A stretch of 64,000 nucleotides of DNA from JAMQPK01 sp963782595. GTDB taxonomy: Bacteria > Acidobacteriota > Vicinamibacteria > Vicinamibacterales > JAMQPK01. Numbering within the stretch: position 1 is the first letter of the stretch; each line of letters opens with the position of its first letter. The position numbers were made by a program, and so were the translations under genes. Below, one piece after another: positions 54,010-61,529 of the stretch. The stretch lies in the NCBI GenBank assembly GCA_963782595.1, contig CAWAKJ010000007.1, forward strand, positions 620,001 to 684,000. The letters run 5' to 3'. The notes under the pieces were generated by a model that saw only the letters and a list, made by a program, of their open reading frames with translations, did no database searches and was not told where the DNA came from.

Positions 54010-54810
54010 CTACACCATCACTGCCGACTGCTTCGCATGATGCTCCAGGAAATCGATGACCTTCTGACGGTACTGGTAGTACTCCGGGTGTTCGAGCACA
54101 CTGCGGCGCTCGCGGGGCCTGGGGAAGGGCAGCGTGATGACGTCGCCCACGCACGCTTCGGGGCCGTCGGTCATCAGCACGATCCGATCGGCGAGAAACA
54201 AAGCTTCGTCGACGTCGTGCGTCACCATGACCACGATTCGCCGGTTCTGCTCCCACGCCCGGACCAGCGTGTCCTGCAGATCCAGCCTCGTCAGCGAATC
54301 CAGCATCGAAAACGGCTCGTCGAGCAGCAGCAGGTCGGGTTCGACCGCGAGCGCGCGGGCCAGCGAGACGCACTGTTGTGTCCCGAGAGACAGCTCGGCC
54401 GGCAGCTGATCGGCGGCATCGTCGACGCCAACCAGCTCCAGGTATCTCTCGGCATGGGCTCTACGTGCGGTTGTTTTTAGGCCGCGAAACCTCTGCGTGA
54501 CCGCAAGCAGGACGTTCTCCCTCGCGGTCAGCCATGGCAGGAGCGATGGTGTCTGAAACACCACGGCGCGATCGGCGCCGGGCTCGAGCGTTTGCCTTCC
54601 GTTGATGACGACACCGCCTTTGGTGGCCTGTTGCAGGCCGGCGATGATGGACAGCACCGTGGACTTGCCGCAGCCCGAGTGCCCGACGATGCAGACGAAC
54701 TCCGAACGCTGAACACGCAGGTTGACGTTCCTGACCGCGACAAACGGCCCTGCCGGCGTGGCGAAGACCTTCGTCAACCCCGTGAGCTCGAGCGGAACGA
54801 TCACGCTCAT
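54010..54810 (-). CDS. Nitrate-type ABC importer ATPase 2 (NrtD-like)
   Basis: 266 residues with Walker A GHSGCGKST, Q-loop VVFQTPSLLPW, Walker B LLLLDEPFSMLD and switch THDVDEA. The ABC signature, normally L-S-G-G-M, reads LSLGTQQCVSLARAL, so both glycines after LS are not kept. Walker A and B are intact, so it can probably bind ATP but may make one weak site paired with the normal ATPase of the next gene, an arrangement known in asymmetric ABC importers. Last gene of the minus-strand nitrate operon, overlapping the other ATPase by 4 bp. Confidence 0.85.
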   Translation of the reverse strand: MSVIVPLELTGLTKVFATPAGPFVAVRNVNLRVQRSEFVCIVGHSGCGKSTVLSIIAGLQQATKGGVVINGRQTLEPGADRAVVFQTPSLLPWLTARENVLLAVTQRFRGLKTTARRAHAERYLELVGVDDAADQLPAELSLGTQQCVSLARALAVEPDLLLLDEPFSMLDSLTRLDLQDTLVRAWEQNRRIVVMVTHDVDEALFLADRIVLMTDGPEACVGDVITLPFPRPRERRSVLEHPEYYQYRQKVIDFLEHHAKQSAVMV

Positions 54811-55673
54811 ACATCAGCCTCACGCGAATCAGCCGCCACAAATGCAGAAGCGGCGCGCGCCGATCGCGACCGGGCCTTCGCCCGCCGTTCGTTGGCGGCG
54901 TGCACATGCTCGGTGAGCGACTCGACGACGTGCGAACGGGCGCGTACGGCGTCGCCGTCGTGGAGCAGTTGCTCGACGCTGCGCGGACGGGGCAGCTCGA
55001 CGGCAACGGGCGAGCCGAGTGTTGCGCGGGGGCCCGGTGTCATCGGGATGATGCGGTCAGACAACAGCAGTGCTTCGTCCAGGTTGTTCGAGATCATCAC
55101 GGTCGTGACAAGGCGTTCGGCGTCTGAGCAAAGGCGAGCCAGCTCCTGCTGGAGGTTCGCGCGCGTCAGCGCGTCGAGCGCGCCGAACGGCTCGTCGAGG
55201 AACAACACCTCGGGCTCGGTTGCGAACGCCCGCGCGATAGCCACGCGCTGGCGCATCCCTCCCGAGAGCTGGTTCGGGCGACGGTGCATCGCGTTTCCGA
55301 GTCCGACCAGCGCGAGGTAGCGTTCGGCCTGCAGACGCACGTCGGCCCGCGACCATTCCGGCCATGCGGCATGGATGGCCAGCCGCACGTTTTCATAGGC
55401 GGAGAACCAGGGCAGCAGCGAATAGTTCTGAAACACGATCGATGCACGCGCGTTGACGCCGACGACGGGCTGGCCGTCGATGCGAATCTCGCCTGAATCC
55501 GCCCGAATCACGCCCGACAGGATGTTCAGCAACGTCGACTTTCCGCATCCCATGAAGCCGACGATCGACACGAATTCTCCGCGGGCGACCGAGAGCGATG
55601 CGCGCTCGAGGACATGACGCGGACCGGCGGCGGACGGAAACGACTTGGAGATATTCGACGCTTCGATGTACAT
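54807..55673 (-). CDS. Nitrate-type ABC importer ATPase 1 (NrtC/NrtD-like)
   Basis: 288 residues from the ATG at 55673, which overlaps the permease stop by one base; the frame stays open upstream but antisense-like. Motifs: Walker A GFMGCGKST (the third residue is Met), Q-loop SIVFQNYSLLPWF, signature LSGGMRQRVAIARAF, Walker B VLFLDEPFGALD. In the switch region ISNNLDEALLLSDRI, Asn replaces the usual switch His. It lacks the C-terminal solute-binding domain of cyanobacterial NrtC. The C-terminal tail is Arg/Ala-rich. Confidence 0.85.
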   Translation of the reverse strand: MYIEASNISKSFPSAAGPRHVLERASLSVARGEFVSIVGFMGCGKSTLLNILSGVIRADSGEIRIDGQPVVGVNARASIVFQNYSLLPWFSAYENVRLAIHAAWPEWSRADVRLQAERYLALVGLGNAMHRRPNQLSGGMRQRVAIARAFATEPEVLFLDEPFGALDALTRANLQQELARLCSDAERLVTTVMISNNLDEALLLSDRIIPMTPGPRATLGSPVAVELPRPRSVEQLLHDGDAVRARSHVVESLTEHVHAANERRAKARSRSARAASAFVAADSREADV

Positions 55674-56434
55674 CAGATCGATCTCAGCTTCGCCTCGGCC
55701 ACGCCCATCATGCGGTCCAGCAGGAATCCCACCAAGCCAATCGTCAGTATCGCGAGCAGGATGTGCGAGTAGATCAGGCTGTTGTATTCCTGCCACAGGA
55801 ATCCCCCGACTCCCGGCGTCCCTGTCAGCATCTCGCTGGCGACGATGACGAGCCACGCGATGCCGAGACTCAAGCGGAACCCGGTGAACATGTAGGGGAG
55901 TGTGGCTGGAAGGACGACCTTCGTGAATGTCGTCAGCCGTGAAAGGCGCAGCACCTTGGCGACGTTCCAGTAGTCCTGCGGGATGGCCCTGACGCCCGAC
56001 ATCGTATTCAGTACGGTCGGCCACATCGAGCAGACCGCGATCGCGAACAACGCCGCAGGCTCTGATTTCTGGAACAGCACGAGGCCGAGCGGCAGCCACG
56101 CCAGCGGGGAAATGGGTCTCAGCACCTGGATGAGAGGATCGAACATGCGGTGAGCGGTCACCGACATGCCGAGCAGGAATCCGAGTGGTGTGCCGATGGC
56201 GATGCCAAGCAGAAATCCCCGCGCCACGCGCAGAAGGCTGTAGTAGGCGAGCCGCGCGATCCCCTGGTCCATTTCCCCTCGTTTCGCCCAGGGCTCGACG
56301 ATGTAGATGCGGCTCTCTTCCCAGGTTTTGAGCGGAGATGGGAGATCGGCGACATTTGCGCTCGCCACCCACCACGCAAGCCCAGCCAAACCGATGCCGA
56401 CGAGCGGCAGCACGGCGTTCGTAATTCGCGTCAT
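55673..56434 (-). CDS. nrtB: Nitrate ABC transporter permease (NrtB family)
   Basis: 253 residues with six membrane helices; the first is LVGIGLAGLAWWVASANV and the last LAILTIGLVGFLLDRMM. The ATPase-coupling (EAA) loop is VRAIPQDYWNVAKVLRLSRL, followed by the typical KVVLPATLPYMFTGFRLSLGIAWLVIV. Close to NrtB/CmpB in plan. It lies 11 bp after the solute-binding gene and overlaps ATPase 1 by one base, so the operon is tightly packed. Confidence 0.87.
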   Translation of the reverse strand: MTRITNAVLPLVGIGLAGLAWWVASANVADLPSPLKTWEESRIYIVEPWAKRGEMDQGIARLAYYSLLRVARGFLLGIAIGTPLGFLLGMSVTAHRMFDPLIQVLRPISPLAWLPLGLVLFQKSEPAALFAIAVCSMWPTVLNTMSGVRAIPQDYWNVAKVLRLSRLTTFTKVVLPATLPYMFTGFRLSLGIAWLVIVASEMLTGTPGVGGFLWQEYNSLIYSHILLAILTIGLVGFLLDRMMGVAEAKLRSI

Positions 56435-56445
56435 GTGATCTGCCC

Positions 56446-57708
56446 TCAGCCGATCAAGCTGTTGATCGGGAACGAGCGCGCATACTGTTCGGGGTTCGCA
56501 GCGTCAAACGTCGCGCCGTCCCAGAACGTCCACTTCGTCACCAGTGGAACTTTCGGCGTGATGCCGATCTCTTTCATCGCTTCCGTGTAGATGTCGGGCC
56601 GCATGACGCGTTTGACGACGCCGGCGTAGTCGGGCGCGCCTTTCACCATGCCCCAACGCCGGAATTGCGTGAGCCACCACGTCGCGAATGCCGGCTGAGG
56701 GTAGTTGCAGTTCCGATCCGAGTAGATCATGTAATAGGGATCCTGCTCCTGGCGGCCATCCCCATATTCGTACTTACCGAGCAGGCGGCCGAGAATGATG
56801 TTCGGCGGGCAATTGATGTAGGCCGGGCGCGAGATAATCTCGGCGAGCTTCGGGCGATTCTCGAGCTTGTCGAGCTCGACACTCGCCAGGTGCAGCGCTT
56901 TGAGCGCCGCCTTCACCGATTTCGGGTTCTTCGTGGCGAACTCTTCGGTGAACGCGCAGACCTTTTCCGGGTGGTCGCGCCACATCTGCTGGGTCGTGAT
57001 GCTCGTAAAGCCGATGCCGTCGGCGATGGCCCGCGCGTTCCATGGCTCGCCGACGCAGAAGCCATCCATCTTGTCGACCTTCATGTTCGCGACCATCTGC
57101 GGCGGCGGAATCGTGATGAGCGTGACGTCTTTGTCGGGATGGACGCCGCCGCTCGCGAGCCAGTAGCGCATCCACATCGCGTGGGTGCCCGGCGGGAACG
57201 TCATCGCGAAGGTCAGCGGATCGCCGGCCGCTTTCGCGCGTTCGGCCAGCGGCTTCACATCCTTTGGCCCTTTGACCCCGGCCTGTTTGAGCTTGTTGTT
57301 GAGCGTGATGGCCTGCCCGTTGCGGTTCAGCAACCAGGGAATCACCATCGGCTTGACTGGGGATCCGGCCAGCCCCATCGTCGAGGCGAGCGGCATACCG
57401 ATCAGCATGTGCGTGCCGTGGTTTTCGCCAAGGTTCATCTTGTCGCGGATGACCGCCCACGACGCTTCCTTCGACACGACGGAGTCGATGCCGAACTTTT
57501 TGAAAAATCCGAGCTCGTGGGCCACGACAATCGGCGCACAGTCGGTGAGTGCGATGATGCCGAAGCGCATCGCTTTCGTCTCGGGCGAATCGTCCGCATA
57601 CACCCCGCCGGCCCAGCCGGATGGAAGTCCTGCCATCAGTCCGGTCAGCGTCGAGGACGCCGCTGCCTGTTTGAGAAACTCGCGGCGTGAAGTCCTGGCC
57701 TGTGTCAT
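56446..57708 (-). CDS. nrtA: Nitrate-binding protein of the ABC importer (NrtA/CmpA family)
   Basis: 420 residues. A Tat signal (TSRREFLKQAAASSTLTGL) precedes the mature part, which follows the NrtA/CmpA pattern: IIALTDCAPIVVAHELGFFK, KEASWAVIRDKMNLGENHGTH, GMPLASTMGL, PPPQMVANMKVDKMDGFCVG and EPWNARAIADGIGFT, residues that line the nitrate pocket. A bicarbonate or sulfonate ligand is possible in this family, but the adjoining nitrate reductase makes nitrate by far the likeliest. Adjacent to the porin gene with no spacing. Confidence 0.87.
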   Translation of the reverse strand: MTQARTSRREFLKQAAASSTLTGLMAGLPSGWAGGVYADDSPETKAMRFGIIALTDCAPIVVAHELGFFKKFGIDSVVSKEASWAVIRDKMNLGENHGTHMLIGMPLASTMGLAGSPVKPMVIPWLLNRNGQAITLNNKLKQAGVKGPKDVKPLAERAKAAGDPLTFAMTFPPGTHAMWMRYWLASGGVHPDKDVTLITIPPPQMVANMKVDKMDGFCVGEPWNARAIADGIGFTSITTQQMWRDHPEKVCAFTEEFATKNPKSVKAALKALHLASVELDKLENRPKLAEIISRPAYINCPPNIILGRLLGKYEYGDGRQEQDPYYMIYSDRNCNYPQPAFATWWLTQFRRWGMVKGAPDYAGVVKRVMRPDIYTEAMKEIGITPKVPLVTKWTFWDGATFDAANPEQYARSFPINSLIG

Positions 57709-59064
57709 CTATTTCTCCATTCCAAGCAGCAGCGTCGTCACCATCACATAGGGGCCGCTGTACGACTTTCCCGGTGTGGCCGCTTTGAGAAAGGCTCCGG
57801 TGAACAGGTGCGAGTAGCCGCCGTGTAGCTGGATGCGGGGCGATGGCGTGAAGGTCGCTTGAATGTCGAGCTCCTGCCCGACATGTCGAGGCGCCAGTGC
57901 GGCTGTCATGCCGGCAGGCATACGCGCGATGGGTGTGCCGCCGGCGTTGTAGAGCGCGTCGCCTGCGCTGGCGAGCCAAAACGAATGATAACCGCCGGCC
58001 AGCGCAAGCCTTGGCTGCGGCCGGAATTCCAAACCGGTTCGCAGGTGATGAATGTTCTTCCAGCCAACCTGGTCGGCGAGCCCGTACTTGTCGTGTGGAG
58101 TGGGGTAGAGATGATCGAAAGTCCCGCGCCGGCCGTCGCCAGGTGTCTCGTCGCCGGAGGCGTAGTTGTATTCGCCGAACATCCGATAGGTTGCGCGGCT
58201 TGCGGCCATCGTGCGCCCGACAACCCAATGGCCGGCCCATGCGGCGATGTTGTCCTCTCCCAGCGAACCCCGCTGAAAGGCCGCTTCGATGTTGTAGTCG
58301 GTGACCGGCGAGAGCCTGCCGGCCAGTCGCGCGCCGGTCGTCGACGACACGAGCGTTCCGATGGCGCCGGAGTCGGAGCGTTGATTGCGCGTGTTTCGCA
58401 CGAACTCGTAAGGCTCCAGGACTCCACCACGCGGAAGGATCGCGAGCGGCGCATCAGCCCCGTAGAAATAGTTGCCGTCGCCGCTCGAGTTGAACCCGTC
58501 AACCTGCATGGTCACGACCGACGCGGCGAAGCCGTCGATACGGACTTTCTTGTGCCGGAAGACGGCCCGCACCGCGTCGAACGACCGCGCGGTATTGAGC
58601 CAGCTCACATGGCCGATGAGGCGCTGATCGCCGAATGCCAGCTCCTGTCTGCCCATGCGGATCGCGAGGCGGCTGCGTTCGAGATTCCCAACATCGGCAT
58701 GGGCGAGTCGCAGATCGAATTGATCGCGGAACGGCGCACCGGCAATCGGGCCGTTGCGCCCTTCCACGCGTGCGTCCTGTGCCTGCACGGCAGCCGAAAG
58801 CCACGGTTTGATCGAAAACCTGGCTGTGACGCGGAATCGATTCAGCCAGTACAGATCCTCACGGTCGGCCGCGAAGCCAGCGCCCATCGGCCCCTCGAGA
58901 CGGCCGCGGTGCTCGATGCCCATGCGCACCCACTTTGGTAGCTGCAGATTTGCAAACGCTGTTGGTGATGGTGGGACAGGTTCGGGTGGCGGAGGAGACT
59001 GCGCTCTCGCGTTGGTTGTGCCGGCCGCCAGGATCAGAGCAAAGACAATTGTGAGTTTCGTCAT
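57709..59064 (-). CDS. Outer-membrane beta-barrel (alginate-export/AlgE-like porin)
   Basis: 451 residues from the ATG at 59064 (the frame is open to 59115). After a signal peptide (FALILAAGTTNARAQ) come a Pro-rich stretch and a long barrel whose strands alternate: RMGIEHRGRLEG, YWLNRFRVTARFSIKPWLSA, RLAIRMGRQELAFGDQRLIG and IQLHGGYSHLFTGAFLK near the end. The R-x-G-R-Q-E-L-x-F-G-D-x-R-L motif is typical of the alginate_exp barrel family. It is the first gene of the nitrate-importer operon, so it may be an outer-membrane nitrate channel; that link is inference. Confidence 0.8.
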   Translation of the reverse strand: MTKLTIVFALILAAGTTNARAQSPPPPEPVPPSPTAFANLQLPKWVRMGIEHRGRLEGPMGAGFAADREDLYWLNRFRVTARFSIKPWLSAAVQAQDARVEGRNGPIAGAPFRDQFDLRLAHADVGNLERSRLAIRMGRQELAFGDQRLIGHVSWLNTARSFDAVRAVFRHKKVRIDGFAASVVTMQVDGFNSSGDGNYFYGADAPLAILPRGGVLEPYEFVRNTRNQRSDSGAIGTLVSSTTGARLAGRLSPVTDYNIEAAFQRGSLGEDNIAAWAGHWVVGRTMAASRATYRMFGEYNYASGDETPGDGRRGTFDHLYPTPHDKYGLADQVGWKNIHHLRTGLEFRPQPRLALAGGYHSFWLASAGDALYNAGGTPIARMPAGMTAALAPRHVGQELDIQATFTPSPRIQLHGGYSHLFTGAFLKAATPGKSYSGPYVMVTTLLLGMEK

Positions 59065-59444
59065 TGTGTTGGTTGCGCCTCCCACACATGGCTCGTTGAG
59101 CAACAGCAATGCCATTCATGTCGTTCGAGGAAAACGTCGAGAAACGCGGGCAAAAAGCAGGGATTTGGGATTAGGGAGTAGGGATTAGGGAGACGACAGA
59201 AATGTTCACGCGCGCGTTGCGGCCCCACGAAGATGTTCATTCGCGATTTGAAAAAACGCGACGTGCTCCAGTGGCGCGCGCGACGGCGCCTGAATCATCG
59301 GCAATTTTGTTCATGAATCGATCGCGTCCGACATTCGTGAACATCATCCTGTTCACGCGATAGCGCGCTACTCTCTTTTCCCTCTGCATTTGCGCAGATC
59401 TCCAGCGAGACTCACAGGCACGGTCCTTGCTGTTCGCACAGCGA
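59065..59444. other. Divergent control region of the nitrate genes
   Basis: 380 bp without a gene. It holds a short GGGATTAGGGAG simple repeat (about 59163-59191) and the TGTTCA sites described separately. No convincing -10/-35 pair stands out. Confidence 0.6.
59203..59357. promoter_or_regulatory. TGTTCA operator array of the nitrate genes
   Basis: TGTTCA occurs at 59203, 59234, 59308 and 59350, with the complement TGAACA at 59338. The last two form a perfect palindrome with 8-bp arms (CGTGAACA at 59336-59343, TGTTCACG at 59350-59357, 6-bp spacer). Three of the plus-strand copies run on into C(G)CG-like sequence. I know no matching NtrC, Fnr or NarL consensus. Confidence 0.55.
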
Positions 59445-61529
59445 ATGGATTCCATCAATGGATCCGCCACGCATTGCCCGTACTGCGCGCTCCAATGCGG
59501 CATGCACGTCATTCCTGCCGGCGGCGTGGTGACGATTACAGGCAATCCGAAATTTCCGGTCAACGAAGGTGGCCTGTGCGCGAAAGGCTGGTCAGCGGCC
59601 AATACGCTGCGTCATCCCGATCGACTGCTCACTCCGCTTGCGCGCGACGAGAACGACACACTCGCGCCGGTCGAGTGGGATGAGGCGCTCGATCGGATCG
59701 CTTCGGCGTTTCAGCGCATCGGCGCCAATTACGGGCGCGACGCCGTGGGTGTGTTCGGCGGTGGGTCGTTGACCAACGAGAAGGCGTACCTGCTCGGGAA
59801 ATTTGCACGGGCGGCTCTCGGGACGGCCAATATCGACTACAACGGCCGATTCTGCATGTCGTCTGCGGCCGCGGCTTCGTCGCGCGCATTCGGAATCGAC
59901 CGTGGCCTGCCATTTCCGCTCGAAGACATTCCCCGGGCAGACGTGATTCTGCTCGTGGGTGCGAACCCCGCAGAGACGATGCCGCCCATCATGCGGTATT
60001 TCGAGGCGCAGCAACGGAACGGCGGCGCGCTCGTTGTCGCAGATCCGCGGCGAAGTTCGACGGCTCAATGGGCGACGCTGCATCTGCGCCTGAAGCCGGG
60101 GACCGATGCGGCGCTCGCAAACGGCCTCCTGCACCTGCTGATCCGCGAATCGCAGATCGACACCGACTACATCCGCGAGCGCACGGAAGGCTTCGACGAA
60201 ATCAGGCGGGTGGCGGCGGCCTACTGGCCCGAACGGGTCGAAATGCTGACGGGCGTACCGCAGCGCGAACTGGTGGAGGCCGCCGGCATGCTCGGGAGGG
60301 CTCGCACCGCCATGATTCTGACGGCACGTGGTGCGGAGCAGCACGCGACCGGCGTCAACAATGTGCTCGCCTTCATCAACATCGCGCTGGCGCTTGGAAA
60401 GGTAGGACGACCGTTCAGCGGCTTCGGCACATTGACGGGCCAGGGAAACGGACAAGGCGGTCGCGAGCACGGGCAGAAGGCCGATCAACTGCCTGGCTAT
60501 CGCTCCATTCACGATCCTGCGGCGCGCCGGCACATCGCCGCGACCTGGGGCATCTCGGAATCGGCGCTGCCGGGAGCCGGTCGATCGGCGTTCGAACTGC
60601 TCGACTCGTCGGGCCAGCCCGGTGGCATTCGCGCATTGTTCGTCATGGGCTCGAATCCAGTCGTTTCTGCACCCAACGTGGGGCATGTCATCGATCGTCT
60701 TCAGCAGCTCGACTTCCTCGTCGTTGCCGATTTCTTTCTCTCCGAGTCCGCGGAGATGGCCGATGTCGTGCTGCCATCGGCGCAATGGGCAGAGGAAGAG
60801 GGCACCATGACCAATCTCGAGGGGCGCGTCATTCACCGGCGACGCGCCATGTCCCCGCCGGGGCAGGTGCGAAGCGACATCGACATCCTGTGCGCGCTCG
60901 CCGCCCGGCTCGGAAAGCGCGCGCTGTTTTCATATGTCGGTGCCGCTGAGGTGTTCGACGAGCTGCGCCAGGCGACACGCGGTGGCAGTGCCGACTATTC
61001 CGGTATCAGCTACGAGCGTATCGATGCGGAGGACGGCATCTTCTGGCCTTGCACCGGAGAGGGGCATCCTGGAAGCCCGCGGCTCTTCACGGATCACTTT
61101 CCGACCGCCACAGGCAAGGCACGTTTTCATCCAGTCGAGCAAGAACAGGCTGCTGAAGAGCCTGACGACAATTTTCCGTGCCACGTGACGACCGGGCGCA
61201 CCCTGGCGCAATACCAGTCGGGGACACAGACGCGGCGGATCACACAGCTCGTCGATCTGGAGCCGGAACCGGCAGCAGAGATTCACCCGCAGCTGGCGCG
61301 CCGTTACGAAATTGCCGATGGCGAGCGCGTGGTGCTTCGCACCCGCCGCGGATCGGCGATTTTCAAAGCACGCATCACCGCCGACATCAGACCCGACACC
61401 GTGTTCGTGCCGTTTCACTGGCCGGGCGAACGCTCGGCGAACAGGCTCACGCTCGACGTCCTGGATCCTGTGAGCCGGATGCCGCAGTTCAAGGTGTGCG
61501 CCGGTCGAATCGAGAAACCCGATGCGTAA
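59445..61529 (+). CDS. nasA: Assimilatory nitrate reductase, molybdopterin subunit
   Basis: 694 residues from the ATG at 59445; TTG 59427 is a less likely start. The N-terminal [4Fe-4S] site is CPYCALQC (Cys11, 14, 18) with Cys45 in GGLCAKGW. The molybdenum ligand is Cys137 in NGRFCMSSA, as in Nas/NarB/Nap. LTGQGNGQGGREHGQKADQLPGY is a family signature of assimilatory forms, and VTTGRTLAQYQSGTQTRR opens the cofactor-capping C-terminal domain. No Tat signal, so cytoplasmic, and no BFD domain at the C terminus; electrons may come from the fused reductase encoded next, whose gene overlaps by 8 bp. Confidence 0.92.
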   Translation: MDSINGSATHCPYCALQCGMHVIPAGGVVTITGNPKFPVNEGGLCAKGWSAANTLRHPDRLLTPLARDENDTLAPVEWDEALDRIASAFQRIGANYGRDAVGVFGGGSLTNEKAYLLGKFARAALGTANIDYNGRFCMSSAAAASSRAFGIDRGLPFPLEDIPRADVILLVGANPAETMPPIMRYFEAQQRNGGALVVADPRRSSTAQWATLHLRLKPGTDAALANGLLHLLIRESQIDTDYIRERTEGFDEIRRVAAAYWPERVEMLTGVPQRELVEAAGMLGRARTAMILTARGAEQHATGVNNVLAFINIALALGKVGRPFSGFGTLTGQGNGQGGREHGQKADQLPGYRSIHDPAARRHIAATWGISESALPGAGRSAFELLDSSGQPGGIRALFVMGSNPVVSAPNVGHVIDRLQQLDFLVVADFFLSESAEMADVVLPSAQWAEEEGTMTNLEGRVIHRRRAMSPPGQVRSDIDILCALAARLGKRALFSYVGAAEVFDELRQATRGGSADYSGISYERIDAEDGIFWPCTGEGHPGSPRLFTDHFPTATGKARFHPVEQEQAAEEPDDNFPCHVTTGRTLAQYQSGTQTRRITQLVDLEPEPAAEIHPQLARRYEIADGERVVLRTRRGSAIFKARITADIRPDTVFVPFHWPGERSANRLTLDVLDPVSRMPQFKVCAGRIEKPDA

